This document shows positions 1 to 8,688 of a DNA stretch of 64,000 nucleotides, in pieces. A program made the translations under genes and the position numbers. Position 1 is the first letter of the stretch. Each line of letters opens with the position of its first letter. The notes beneath the pieces were generated by a model. It saw only the letters and a program-made list of their open reading frames with translations. It was not told the origin of the DNA and did no database searches. This DNA is from Hydrogenophaga sp. GTDB lineage: Bacteria > Pseudomonadota > Gammaproteobacteria > Burkholderiales > Burkholderiaceae_C. The stretch covers positions 1 to 64,000 of the forward strand of contig NZ_WVZN01000042.1 of NCBI RefSeq assembly GCF_011772445.1, read 5' to 3'.

Positions 1-12
1 CTTCTTGTTCAT
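1..12 (-). CDS. 5' end of a CDS leaving the left edge
   Basis: An ATG on the minus strand (complement of 10-12) followed by Asn-Lys-Lys codons runs off the window. A good ribosome binding site, AGAGGA (complement of 20-25), sits 7 nt upstream. Only four residues are visible, so the product cannot be named. It would be divergent from the XRE regulator at 120. Confidence 0.35.
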
Positions 13-119
13 GGCTCAATCCTCTCAGAGAAAAGAGCCTCCTCAAATCCCGGGGCGATTCATCGCTCTTCGGCAAACGGCCCGTCCCGCGGCAAGCGCA
101 TGACGAATCCATCGAGGAA

Positions 120-329
120 GTGCTCGCACTAAACCTCATCTCAGCGCGCCGAGAACGGGAAATGACTCAGGAGGCCTTGGGCCGCCGGTCCGGAGTCAGC
201 ATGTACGTCATCGCTCACATCGAACGCCAGGCGCGAAACCCCTCGCTTCAAACGCTGGCGAAGCTTTGCGTGCCGCTGCAATGCACGCTCGAAGAACTCT
301 TGTCGCCGCCTCGCTTGGCGCGTGAATGA
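120..329 (+). CDS. small XRE-family helix-turn-helix regulator
   Basis: A 69-aa protein that is almost entirely one Cro/C1-type HTH domain: residues about 6-62 show the [12 protein letters not shown] recognition region and the [17 protein letters not shown] core with the typical NPSL turn. There is no extra sensor or oligomerisation domain. GTG at 120 is the start used; the ATG at 100 is out of frame and stops quickly. It is separated by 166 nt from the Mo-hydroxylase operon. Base composition is less GC-rich than the following operon, as is common for mobile or orphan regulators. The target is unknown; it may regulate itself or the divergent gene at the left edge. Confidence 0.75.
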   Translation: MLALNLISARREREMTQEALGRRSGVSMYVIAHIERQARNPSLQTLAKLCVPLQCTLEELLSPPRLARE

Positions 330-495
330 CACCCCCAGGCAAGCTTCCAACGCCTCCCGAGGCGCGCGTTTGGCGCCGTGTCTCAATCTGAGAACTTGTC
401 TTGAGCACACCCGAATCCCCGGGTTAACCCGCAGCCAGCCTTCCCGGCGCGGTGCTCCACTGTCCCCGGCTTCCCCACGAACCCAGGAGACAACC

Positions 496-960
496 ATGCC
501 CGTAGAACTGAAGGTCAACGGCCGAAGCGTGGCCGTGGACGCGGCACCCAACACGCTGCTGGTGCACGCGCTTCGAGAACACCTGCGCCTCACCGGCACC
601 CACGTGGGCTGCGACACCGCGCAATGCGGCGCCTGCACCGTGCACGTGGACGGCAAGGCCGTGAAATCCTGCAACGTGCTGCTGGCCCAGGTGGCCGGGC
701 GCTCGGTCACCACCATCGAAGGCATGGCCACGGCCGACGGGACCATGCACCCCATGCAGGCCGCGTTCAAGGAGTGCCATGGCCTGCAGTGCGGCTTCTG
801 CACGCCGGGCATGGTGATGAGCGCGGTGGACCTGTGCCAGCGCCACCCCGGCGCCAATGAGGCGCAGATCCGCGAGCAGCTGGAAGGCAACCTGTGCCGC
901 TGCACGGGGTACCACAACATCGTCAAGGCCGTGCAGCAAGGCGCTGCCGCCATGAAGTAA
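496..960 (+). CDS. (2Fe-2S) small subunit of a xanthine dehydrogenase/CoxS-type Mo hydroxylase
   Basis: A 154-aa electron-transfer subunit carrying two [2Fe-2S] clusters. The N-terminal plant-type ferredoxin fold has Cys39, Cys44, Cys47 and Cys59 ([10 protein letters not shown]...C). The C-terminal helical domain has Cys99, Cys102, Cys134 and Cys136 (CGFC...CRC). Length is typical of CoxS/XdhC-type small subunits. ATG at 496 is chosen because it starts the domain directly and has AGGAGA at 485-490; the open frame extends upstream to 322 without homology. It is first in the operon, 10 nt before the large subunit. It should pass electrons from the Mo site to FAD. Confidence 0.93.
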   Translation: MPVELKVNGRSVAVDAAPNTLLVHALREHLRLTGTHVGCDTAQCGACTVHVDGKAVKSCNVLLAQVAGRSVTTIEGMATADGTMHPMQAAFKECHGLQCGFCTPGMVMSAVDLCQRHPGANEAQIREQLEGNLCRCTGYHNIVKAVQQGAAAMK

Positions 961-970
961 GGAGCGAATC

Positions 971-3346
971 ATGGGTGCCATCGATTTCGCCAAACTCCCC
1001 CACATCGGTGAGCCGCTGCGCCGCAAGGAGGACTACCGTTTCCTCACCGGCGCCGGCCAGTACACCGACGACATTCAGCTCGCGGGCATGAAGTACGCAG
1101 TGTTCGTGCGCTCGCCGCATCCGCACGCCAACATCCGCTCCGTCAACAAGACGGCCGCGCTGGCCGCGCCGGGCGTGGTGGGCATCTTCGACGGGCAGGA
1201 CGTGGCCGCCGACAAGGTGGCCGGCCTGCCCTGCGGCTGGCTCATCACCAGCACCGACGGGCAGCCGATGAAGGAGCCGCCCCACCCCTTCCTGGCGCAG
1301 GGCAAGGTGCGCTACGTGGGCGACCACGTGGCCATCGTGGTGGCCGACACGCTGGAGAACGCGAAGAACGCCGCCGAGCTGGTGGAGGTGGACTACGAGC
1401 CCCTGCCCGCCGTGGTGGACGTGCGCGACGCGCCCAAGGGCACGGCGCTGCACGACATCGCGCCCGACAACCACTGCTACAAGTGGGCCATCGGCGACAA
1501 GGCGGCGGTGGACGCGACCTTTGCCGGCGCGGCGCACGTCACCAAGATCGACCTCGTGAACAACCGGCTGGCGCCCAACCCCATTGAGCCGCGCGCCGCC
1601 ATTGGCGCCTACAACCGCGCCAACGACGAGTACACGCTGTACGTGGCCAACCAGAACCCGCACGTGGAGCGGCTGCTGATGACGGCCTTTGTGCTGGGCC
1701 TGCCGGAGCACAAGGTGCGCGTGATCGCACCGGACGTGGGCGGCGGCTTCGGCGCCAAGATCTTCCTGTACGCCGAGGACGTGGCCGTGACCTGGGCGGC
1801 GAAGAAGCTCAACACCGCCATCAAGTGGACCTGCGAGCGCAGCGAAGCCTTCCTGTGCGACGCGCACGGCCGCGACCACGTGACGCACGCCGAGCTGGCG
1901 ATGGACAAGGACGGCAAGTTCCTGGGGTTCCGCGTGCACACGGACGCGAACCTGGGCGCTTACCTGTCCACCTTCTCCACGGCGGTGCCCACCATCCTGT
2001 ACGCCACGCTGCTGGCGGGGCAGTACACCACGCCGCAGATCTACGTGGAGGTGGACGCGTGGTTCACCAACACCTCGCCGGTGGACGCGTACCGCGGCGC
2101 GGGCCGGCCCGAGGCCACCTACCTGCTGGAGCGCATCGTGAGCCGCGCGGCGTGGGACATGAAGCTGAGCCAGGACGAGATCCGCCGCCGCAACTTCATC
2201 ACCCAGTTCCCGTACCAGACGCCGGTGGCGCTGCAGTACGACACGGGCGATTTCCACGCGTGCATGGACAAGGCCAATGAACTGGCCGACGTGGCGGGCT
2301 TTGCCAAGCGGCGCGAGGCGAGCAAGGCCAAGGGCCTGCTGCGCGGCATCGGCTACAGCAGCTACATCGAGGCCTGCGGGCTGGCGCCGTCGAACATCGC
2401 CGGGGCGCTGGGCGCGCGCGCGGGCCTGTTCGAATGCGGCGAGGTGCGCGTGCACCCCACGGGCAGCGTGACGGTGTTCACCGGCTCGCACAGCCACGGC
2501 CAGGGGCATGAGACGACGTTCGCGCAGGTGGTGGCCTCGCGGCTGGGCATCGACCCGGCGCAGGTGGACATCGTGCACGGCGACACGGGGCGCGTGCCGT
2601 TCGGCATGGGCACGTATGGCTCGCGCTCCATCTCGGTGGGGGGCGCGGCCATCATGCGCGCGCTGGACAAGATCGAGGCCAAGGCCAAGAAGATCGCCGC
2701 GCACCTGCTGGAGGCGAGCGACGCCGACATCGACTTCGCCAATGGCGAGTTCACGGTGAAGGGCACGGACAAGAAGATCGCTTTCGGCCAGGTGGCGCTC
2801 ACGGCCTACGTGCCGCACAACTACCCGCTGGACAAGCTGGAGCCGGGCCTGAACGAAACCGCCTTCTACGACCCGACCAACTTCACCTTCCCCGGCGGCA
2901 CCTACATCGCCGAGGTGGAGGTGAACCCCGAGACGGGCGAGACGCGCGTGGACCGCTTCACCGCGGTGGACGACTTCGGCACCATCATCAACCCGATGAT
3001 CGTGGAGGGCCAGGTGCACGGCGGGCTGGTGCAGGGCATTGGCCAGGCGCTGCTGGAGCACTGCGTGTACGACCGCGAGACGGGCCAGCTCGTCACCGGC
3101 TCCTTCATGGACTACGCCATGCCGCGCGCCGACGACGTGCCCAGCTTCACCCTGGGCCACGTGTGCACGCCCTGCACCACCAACCCGCTGGGCACCAAGG
3201 GCTGCGGCGAGGCGGGGGCCATCGGCTCGCCGCCGGCGGTCATCAACGCCGTGCTGGACGCCCTGGCGCCGCTGGGCGTGAAGGACATCGACATGCCGGC
3301 CTCGCCCTCGCGCGTGTGGCAGGCCATTCAATCGGCCAAGCAGTGA
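971..3346 (+). CDS. molybdopterin-binding large subunit, form II CoxL / xanthine dehydrogenase family
   Basis: A 791-aa catalytic subunit of the aldehyde oxidase/xanthine dehydrogenase family, with the usual N-terminal a/b-hammerhead domain and two Mo-cofactor domains. The active-site loop reads AYRGAGR (residues 373-379). That is the form II signature, not the AYXCSFR loop of genuine aerobic CO dehydrogenase, so CO oxidation is not supported. The catalytic Glu is in GCGEAG (Glu747), and GGGFGAK is the conserved cofactor loop. The substrate cannot be read from sequence; aldehydes, purines or N-heterocycles are possible. It is flanked by the small and FAD subunits in the standard S-L-M order. 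Confidence 0.93.
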   Translation: MGAIDFAKLPHIGEPLRRKEDYRFLTGAGQYTDDIQLAGMKYAVFVRSPHPHANIRSVNKTAALAAPGVVGIFDGQDVAADKVAGLPCGWLITSTDGQPMKEPPHPFLAQGKVRYVGDHVAIVVADTLENAKNAAELVEVDYEPLPAVVDVRDAPKGTALHDIAPDNHCYKWAIGDKAAVDATFAGAAHVTKIDLVNNRLAPNPIEPRAAIGAYNRANDEYTLYVANQNPHVERLLMTAFVLGLPEHKVRVIAPDVGGGFGAKIFLYAEDVAVTWAAKKLNTAIKWTCERSEAFLCDAHGRDHVTHAELAMDKDGKFLGFRVHTDANLGAYLSTFSTAVPTILYATLLAGQYTTPQIYVEVDAWFTNTSPVDAYRGAGRPEATYLLERIVSRAAWDMKLSQDEIRRRNFITQFPYQTPVALQYDTGDFHACMDKANELADVAGFAKRREASKAKGLLRGIGYSSYIEACGLAPSNIAGALGARAGLFECGEVRVHPTGSVTVFTGSHSHGQGHETTFAQVVASRLGIDPAQVDIVHGDTGRVPFGMGTYGSRSISVGGAAIMRALDKIEAKAKKIAAHLLEASDADIDFANGEFTVKGTDKKIAFGQVALTAYVPHNYPLDKLEPGLNETAFYDPTNFTFPGGTYIAEVEVNPETGETRVDRFTAVDDFGTIINPMIVEGQVHGGLVQGIGQALLEHCVYDRETGQLVTGSFMDYAMPRADDVPSFTLGHVCTPCTTNPLGTKGCGEAGAIGSPPAVINAVLDALAPLGVKDIDMPASPSRVWQAIQSAKQ

Positions 3347-3367
3347 TTCATTCAAGGAGACAAGACC

Positions 3368-4159
3368 ATGTACGCCTTCACCCTTGAACAACCCAAGACC
3401 CTGGCCGACGCGAAGCGGCTCACCGGCGGCGGCGCGCAGGCGCTGGCGGGCGGGCAGACGCTGATCGCCTCGCTGAAGCAACGCCTGGCGCAGCCCGGCG
3501 CGCTGGTGGACCTGGGCAACGTGGCCGAGCTGCGCGGCATCCGCCGCGAGGGCAACAGCCTCGTCATCGGCGCCATGACGCGCCACGACGAGGTGGCCAG
3601 CAGCGCGGACGTGAAATCGTCCATTCCCGCGCTGGCCGCGCTGGCCGGTGGCATTGGCGACAGGCAGGTGCGCGCCATGGGCACGATGGGCGGCTCGGTG
3701 GCCAACAACGACCCGGCCGCGTGTTACCCCAGCGCGGTGCTGGCGCTGGGCGCCACCATCGTCACGGACAAGCGCGAGATCAAGGCCGACGACTTCTTCC
3801 AGGGCATGTACAGCACCGCGCTGGACAGCGGCGAGCTGATCACCGCGATCCGCTTTCCCATTCCGAAGAAGGCGGCGTACGCCAAGTTCCGCCAGCCGGC
3901 CTCGCGCTTCGCGCTGGTGGGCGTGTTCGTGGCGCTCACCGACGGCGGCGCGCGCGTGGCCATCACCGGCGCGGGCAACGGCGTGTTCCGCCACCCGGGG
4001 CTGGAGGCGGCGCTGACCAAGAGCTTCACGCCCGAGGCCGTGCAGGGCGTGGCGGTGGACGCGGGCCAGCTCAACAGCGACCTGCACGCCAGCGCCGAGT
4101 ACCGCGCGCAGCTCATCCGCGTGCAGACGCAGCGCGCAGTGGCCGCGGCCAACGGTTGA
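3368..4159 (+). CDS. FAD-binding medium subunit (CoxM/XdhB-like)
   Basis: A 263-aa FAD subunit of the Mo hydroxylase. The N-terminal half has the PCMH-type FAD fold with ALAGGQTLIASLKQR (residues about 25-39) and the AMGTMGGSVANNDPA loop that binds the flavin pyrophosphate. The C-terminal part matches the CO dehydrogenase flavoprotein C-terminal domain. Length is close to the family norm (about 260-290 aa). GGAGA at 3356-3360 precedes ATG 3368. Its stop codon overlaps the next start (TGATG). It reoxidises the [2Fe-2S] clusters and passes electrons on. Confidence 0.92.
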   Translation: MYAFTLEQPKTLADAKRLTGGGAQALAGGQTLIASLKQRLAQPGALVDLGNVAELRGIRREGNSLVIGAMTRHDEVASSADVKSSIPALAALAGGIGDRQVRAMGTMGGSVANNDPAACYPSAVLALGATIVTDKREIKADDFFQGMYSTALDSGELITAIRFPIPKKAAYAKFRQPASRFALVGVFVALTDGGARVAITGAGNGVFRHPGLEAALTKSFTPEAVQGVAVDAGQLNSDLHASAEYRAQLIRVQTQRAVAAANG

Positions 4160-5070
4160 TGCCTGAATCCACCGCCACGACGACCGAACCGCGCGACATC
4201 GACGGCTTGCTGGCCGCGCTGCGCGGCGTGGGCTACCACGCCCCGCGCGCGCTGGCCACGGCCGTGTTCCTGGCCATGCGCCTGCAGCGCCCACTGCTGC
4301 TGGAGGGCGAGCCGGGCGTGGGCAAGACGGAACTGGCCAAGGCCTTGTCGCGCGTGCTGGGGCGCCCTTTGTTGCGCTTGCAGTGCTACGACGGCATGGA
4401 GCAGCGCGAGGCGCTGTACGAGTGGAACCACACCGCGCAGTTGCTGCACATGCGCGCGGCGCAGAACACGGCCACGCCCGAGCAGATCGAGCGTGAGGTG
4501 TACCAGGAGCGTTACCTGATCCGCCGCCCGCTGCTGCAGGCGCTGCAGACGCCGCCGCCCGGCGCGGTGCTGCTGATCGACGAGGTGGACCGCGCGGACG
4601 AGCCCTTCGAGGCCTTTCTGCTGGAGTACCTGGGCGAATACCAGGTGAGCATTCCCGAGCTCGGCACCATCACCGCGATGGCCGCGCCGCTGACGATTCT
4701 GACGAGCAACCGCACGCGCGACCTGAACGACGCGGTGAAGCGCCGCTGCCTGTACCAGTGGCTGGACCACCCGGACCGCGAGCGCGAACTCGCCATCGTG
4801 CGCGGCCAGGTGCCGCAGGCCAGCGCCGCGCTCACCGAGCAGATCGCGCGCTTCGTGGAGCGGCTGCGCGCGCAGCCCTTCAGCAACGCCTTCCAGCGCG
4901 CGCCCGGCATCGCCGAGAGCGTGGAATGGGCCAAGGCCCTGGTGGCGCTGGACACGCTCACGCTGGACCCGGAGGTGATCCAGGACACGGCGGGCATTCT
5001 GTTCAAGCAGCGCGAGGACGTGGCCGCGCTGTTGCCGATGATCGATCAGTTGCTGCAACCGGAAGTCTGA
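4159..5070 (+). CDS. MoxR-family AAA+ ATPase (CoxD-like)
   Basis: A 303-aa AAA+ chaperone ATPase. Walker A is GEPGVGKT (residues 50-57), Walker B is LLIDEVD, sensor 1 is LTSNRTR, and an arginine-finger region follows. In CO dehydrogenase systems CoxD helps assemble the Mo/Cu active site with the VWA partner CoxE. The ATG overlaps the TGA of the preceding gene, so translational coupling is likely, and the VWA partner follows 8 nt downstream. Presence of this pair in a form II cluster suggests post-translational maturation of the Mo centre or of its insertion. Confidence 0.9.
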   Translation: MPESTATTTEPRDIDGLLAALRGVGYHAPRALATAVFLAMRLQRPLLLEGEPGVGKTELAKALSRVLGRPLLRLQCYDGMEQREALYEWNHTAQLLHMRAAQNTATPEQIEREVYQERYLIRRPLLQALQTPPPGAVLLIDEVDRADEPFEAFLLEYLGEYQVSIPELGTITAMAAPLTILTSNRTRDLNDAVKRRCLYQWLDHPDRERELAIVRGQVPQASAALTEQIARFVERLRAQPFSNAFQRAPGIAESVEWAKALVALDTLTLDPEVIQDTAGILFKQREDVAALLPMIDQLLQPEV

Positions 5071-5078
5071 GGATCGCC

Positions 5079-6254
5079 ATGCAACTCGGCGACGCGCGCA
5101 CGGGCAAGTTCCCGGACCAGATCACCGCCTTCGGCCGCGCCCTGCGCCGCGCCGGCGTGCCGGTGGACAGCGCGCGCATCGCCAGCGCCATCGCGGCCAC
5201 GCAATTGGTGGGCGTGGAGCGGCGCGACGACCTGCAGGCCGCGCTGGGCGCGGTGCTGGTGAGCCGGCCGCAGGACGTGGAGGTGTTCGACGAACTCTTC
5301 GCGGCCTTCTTCCGCAACCCCGAGCTGGAAAAGCAGCTGCTGTCGCAGATGCTGCCCAAGTCGCCCACGGCCAAGCCCGCGGCACGCAGCGCGCGCGCGC
5401 AGGAGGCCTTGACCGTGGCCGGCGCCGTGGCCAAGCAACGCGCCCCGAGCGAGACCGAGCTGCGCTTCGACGCCGCCATGACGGCCAGCGACCTGCAGCG
5501 CCTGCGCCACGCGGATTTCGCGGGGCTGTCGGCCAGCGAGTTCCGCCTGGTCGAAACCCTGGCGCGCGACATCGCCCTGCCCTTGCCCGAGGTGCCCAGC
5601 CGCCGCGACCGGCCCGGGCAACGCGGCCACCGCATCCACTGGGGCCGCGCGCTGCAGCAGGCGCGCCGGCACGACGGCGAGCTGATCGCGCCGCCGCGCC
5701 GCCAGCGCCGCCGCGAGCCGCTGCCGCTGCTGGTGCTGGTGGACGTGTCCGGCTCCATGGAGCGCTACGCGCGGCTGCTGCTGGCGTTTCTGCACCAGGC
5801 CACGCGCGGGGTGCCGCGCTCGGCCTTCGCTTTCGGCACGCGCCTTACCGACCTGCGCGGAGCCTGGAAGCACAGCGACGCCGACACCATGCTGGCGCTG
5901 ACCAACGCCGCCATCGCGGATTTCGCGGGGGGCACGCGCCTGGGCACGTCGCTTGCCGAATTGCGGGAGAAGCACGCGCGCTGCCTGGTGGGCCGGCGCA
6001 CGGTGGTGCTGCTCATCACCGACGGGCTGGACACCGGCGACCCGGCGCAACTGGACGCCGAGTTGCTCTGGCTGCGGCGCCACAGCCGCCAGGTTCTGTG
6101 GCTCAACCCGCTGCTGCGCTATGCCGGGTACGAGCCGCTGGCGCAAGGGGCCAGCGTGCTGCACCGCCACGCGCACGGCATGCTGGCCGTGCACAACCTG
6201 GAACGGCTGGAACAGCTCGCCCAGGCCCTGGCCGACCTGCTGCGCGTGCGCTGA
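5079..6254 (+). CDS. VWA-domain protein (CoxE-like), MoxR partner
   Basis: A 391-aa protein whose C-terminal half is a von Willebrand A domain. The MIDAS motif DVSGS lies in LVLVDVSGSMERYARLL, and the downstream Thr and Asp loops (GGTRLGTSL and ITDGLDTGD) complete the metal site. The N-terminal half is helical and basic, as in CoxE proteins. ATG 5079 is used because the frame upstream overlaps the ATPase gene without homology. It should act with the adjacent MoxR ATPase in maturing the Mo hydroxylase. Confidence 0.9.
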   Translation: MQLGDARTGKFPDQITAFGRALRRAGVPVDSARIASAIAATQLVGVERRDDLQAALGAVLVSRPQDVEVFDELFAAFFRNPELEKQLLSQMLPKSPTAKPAARSARAQEALTVAGAVAKQRAPSETELRFDAAMTASDLQRLRHADFAGLSASEFRLVETLARDIALPLPEVPSRRDRPGQRGHRIHWGRALQQARRHDGELIAPPRRQRRREPLPLLVLVDVSGSMERYARLLLAFLHQATRGVPRSAFAFGTRLTDLRGAWKHSDADTMLALTNAAIADFAGGTRLGTSLAELREKHARCLVGRRTVVLLITDGLDTGDPAQLDAELLWLRRHSRQVLWLNPLLRYAGYEPLAQGASVLHRHAHGMLAVHNLERLEQLAQALADLLRVR

Positions 6255-6280
6255 ATCTGAAACCCAAGAAGGAGAACCCC

Positions 6281-6886
6281 ATGGACATGGAAGGCCACCG
6301 CATCCTCCCCGTCGACCAGGTCAAGGTCTGGGACGCCCTCAACGACCCGGCCGTGCTCAAGGCCTGCGTGCCGGGCTGCGACAAGTTCGAGCCCCTGGGC
6401 GACGACGCCTACGCCGTGGGCGCGGCCATCAAGATCGGCCCGGTGTCGGCCAAGTTCACGGGGCGCGTGCAACTCAGCGAGATCACGCCGCCGCGCAGCT
6501 ACGAACTGGGCTTCGAGGCCCAGGGCGGCGTGGCCGGCTTCGGCAAGGGCCATTCCAAGGTCACGCTGGAGCCCGCGCCCGGCGGCACGGAGCTGACCTA
6601 CACCGTGAAGTCCACCGTGGGCGGCAAGATCGCCCAGCTGGGGCAACGCCTCATTGATGGCGCGGCCAAATCCATGGCAGATGACTTCTTCCGGCGTTTC
6701 GAGGAAGAATTGCTGCGCCGCCACCCCGAGGCGGCTGCCGCCCGGGCGGCGGTGCCGGTGCCCGCGGTGGCGGGCGGGCCTTTCGGTTCGCTGGGCCCCA
6801 TGCCCGAATGGGCCTGGCCGGCGCTGGCCTTTGGCGGCACGTTCATCATTGCGCTCATCATCTTTTTCAGCCTCGCCTGGGGCTGA
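6281..6886 (+). CDS. coxG: CoxG-like SRPBCC protein with C-terminal membrane anchor
   Basis: A 201-aa protein. Residues 1-150 form the CoxG-type START/SRPBCC fold (MDMEGHRILPVDQVKVWDAL..., KIGPVSAKFTGRV...). A linker follows, then one C-terminal transmembrane helix (about residues 175-199, rich in Ala, Leu, Ile and Phe). In Oligotropha-type systems CoxG helps recruit the enzyme to the cytoplasmic membrane. AAGGAG at 6269-6274 precedes ATG 6281. It lies inside the operon between the VWA and XdhC genes. Confidence 0.9.
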   Translation: MDMEGHRILPVDQVKVWDALNDPAVLKACVPGCDKFEPLGDDAYAVGAAIKIGPVSAKFTGRVQLSEITPPRSYELGFEAQGGVAGFGKGHSKVTLEPAPGGTELTYTVKSTVGGKIAQLGQRLIDGAAKSMADDFFRRFEEELLRRHPEAAAARAAVPVPAVAGGPFGSLGPMPEWAWPALAFGGTFIIALIIFFSLAWG

Positions 6887-6894
6887 TCGCCCAC

Positions 6895-7932
6895 ATGGAA
6901 AACCTCGATCTCTTCGTGCTGCGCACGCTGCTGGACTGGCGGCGAGCGGGCAAGGCCACGCTGCTGGCCACCGTCACCCGCACCTGGGGCAGCTCGCCGC
7001 GCCCGGTGGGATCCATCATGGCGCTGTGCGAAGGCGGCGCCGTCGTCGGCTCCGTGTCGGGCGGCTGCATCGAGGACGACCTGATCCACCGCTTCCGCGA
7101 CAAGCTGGAAGACGGCCCGCCGCAGAAGACCAAGTACGGCGTGAGCGCCGACGAGGCCCACCGCTTCGGCCTGCCCTGCGGCGGCACGCTGGAGCTGCTG
7201 CTGGAGTTCAACCCCGACGCCGCCACGCTGGGCGATCTGGTGGAGCGCCTGAGCGCGGGCCGCATGGTCCAGCGCAGCACCGACATCGCCACCGGGCGCG
7301 TCACGCTCACCGACATCGACCAGCCCGAGGCCCTGCGCGAGCACGGCGGCGCGCTGCACAACGCCTTCGGGCCCGAGTACCGGCTGCTCATGATCGGCGC
7401 CGGCCAGCTCACCGAGTACCTGGCCACCATGGCGCTGTTCAGCGGGTTTTCGGTGACGGTGTGCGACCCGCGCGAGGAGTACCGCGGCGCCTGGCAGGTG
7501 CCCGGCGTGACCCTCACCACCGAGATGCCCGACGACGTGGTGCGCGGCTTTCGCGCCGACCGGCGCACGGCCATCGTGGCGCTCACGCACGACCCGAAGC
7601 TGGATGACCTGGCGCTGCTGGAAGCGCTGGAGACGGAGGCCTTCTACATCGGCGCCATCGGCTCGCGGCGCAACCAGATGGCGCGGCACGCGCGCCTCAT
7701 CGAGCACTTCGACCAGACCGAGGAGAGCCTGGCCAAGCTGCGCGGGCCGATCGGCATCTACATCGGCAGCAAGACGCCGGCCGAGATCGCGGTGAGCGTG
7801 ATGGCCGAGGTGCTGGCGGTGAAGAACGGCGTGCCGCTGCCGCGCGACCTGGCGGTGGGGCCGGCCAAGGACCAGTTGGACGTGACGCCGAACGATGCGG
7901 CGGCGGTCTGTTTCGTGCGCGAAGACTTGTGA
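6895..7932 (+). CDS. XdhC/CoxI-family Mo-cofactor maturation protein
   Basis: A 345-aa protein with two domains. The N-terminal XdhC_CoxI domain contains GSSPRPVGS and the Cys-bearing GSVSGGCIED and LPCGGTLELL segments. The C-terminal Rossmann-type domain begins at LMIGAGQLTEYLA and carries the GAIGSRRN motif. Family members bind the molybdenum cofactor, support its sulfuration and insert it into xanthine-dehydrogenase-type enzymes. Its stop overlaps the GTG of the downstream nucleotidyltransferase by 4 nt (GTGA), tying the two functions together. Confidence 0.92.
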   Translation: MENLDLFVLRTLLDWRRAGKATLLATVTRTWGSSPRPVGSIMALCEGGAVVGSVSGGCIEDDLIHRFRDKLEDGPPQKTKYGVSADEAHRFGLPCGGTLELLLEFNPDAATLGDLVERLSAGRMVQRSTDIATGRVTLTDIDQPEALREHGGALHNAFGPEYRLLMIGAGQLTEYLATMALFSGFSVTVCDPREEYRGAWQVPGVTLTTEMPDDVVRGFRADRRTAIVALTHDPKLDDLALLEALETEAFYIGAIGSRRNQMARHARLIEHFDQTEESLAKLRGPIGIYIGSKTPAEIAVSVMAEVLAVKNGVPLPRDLAVGPAKDQLDVTPNDAAAVCFVREDL

Positions 7933-8570
7933 AGCCCTGGAGCAACACCGTCGCGCTGGTGCTGGCGGCCGGCGCGGGCAGCCGCCTGGGCGGCGTGCCC
8001 AAGTGCCTCATCCGGGTGGACGGGCGCACGCTGCTGGAACGCCTGCTGGACGCGCTGGCCGAGGCGGACGTGCACAGCGTGCGTCTGGTGGTGGGTCACC
8101 ACGCCGAGGCAGTGGCCGCGCACGTGGCCACCCTGCCGGCCGAACGCCGGCCCGTGCTGCTGCGCAACCCCGAGCCCGGCGACGAACCCGCCGACTCGCT
8201 GCGCGTGGGCCTGCGCAGCCTCACCTCCATGCCCGAACGCCTGCTGGTGCTGCTGGGCGACCTGCCCCTGCTCGGCGCGCCGCAGATCCTGGCGGCCGTG
8301 GACGCGTTCGACGCGCGCGAGCGCGGGCGCCACGTGCTGGTGCCTCAAGTGAACGGCCAGCCCGGCCACCCGGCCGTGCTCGACGGCCTGGCCTGCGCGC
8401 TGCTGCGCAACCAGAGCGGCGGCCTGCGCGCCTGGCGCCAGCGACAGCCCGAGGCTGTCGCGTTGTGGAACACATCGGACGAGGCGCACGTGCGAGACCT
8501 GGACAGGCCCGAGGACCTGCCACGCCTCGCGCGGGACATGGGTTGGCAGGTGGAGGCGCCGCCGGTTTGA
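7929..8570 (+). CDS. MocA/MobA-like nucleotidyltransferase for the Mo cofactor
   Basis: A 213-aa NTP-transferase. The N-terminal signature LAAGAGSRLGGVPKCLI (GxGxR...K) binds the nucleotide, and LLGDLPLL holds the metal-binding Asp. Members next to xdhC usually make molybdopterin cytosine dinucleotide (CTP:molybdopterin cytidylyltransferase), the cofactor form used by this hydroxylase family. The GTG start at 7929 overlaps the XdhC stop. It is the last gene of the operon. A role with another nucleotide (MobA-like GTP use) is less likely given the neighbours. Confidence 0.85.
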   Translation: MKPWSNTVALVLAAGAGSRLGGVPKCLIRVDGRTLLERLLDALAEADVHSVRLVVGHHAEAVAAHVATLPAERRPVLLRNPEPGDEPADSLRVGLRSLTSMPERLLVLLGDLPLLGAPQILAAVDAFDARERGRHVLVPQVNGQPGHPAVLDGLACALLRNQSGGLRAWRQRQPEAVALWNTSDEAHVRDLDRPEDLPRLARDMGWQVEAPPV

Positions 8571-8582
8571 GCGCCTCTCGAG

Positions 8583-8606
8583 CAAGCGCCTGATCAGTGG
8601 CGCTTG
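8583..8606. terminator. hairpin between convergent genes, possible terminator
   Basis: An 8-bp perfect stem (CAAGCGCC / GGCGCTTG) with an 8-nt loop lies between the convergent nucleotidyltransferase and the large minus-strand gene. There is no U-run, so termination is only inferred from position. Confidence 0.3.
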
Positions 8607-8688
8607 CCCGAAGCCCCATCGAGCCGCTCGACGCTCGCGACTCGGTGCAAAGGCAAGCTTGGCAAGGCGTTCGATGAGAGATCAAGGT

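Noticed and set aside
971-3346. Classical aerobic CO dehydrogenase (form I CoxL)
   Set aside because: The active-site loop is AYRGAGR and lacks the Cu-binding Cys of form I enzymes.
923-4294. Very long open frame antisense to the Mo-hydroxylase subunits
   Set aside because: Arg/His/Ala-rich translation without domains, caused by high GC; the opposite strand carries clear enzyme subunits.
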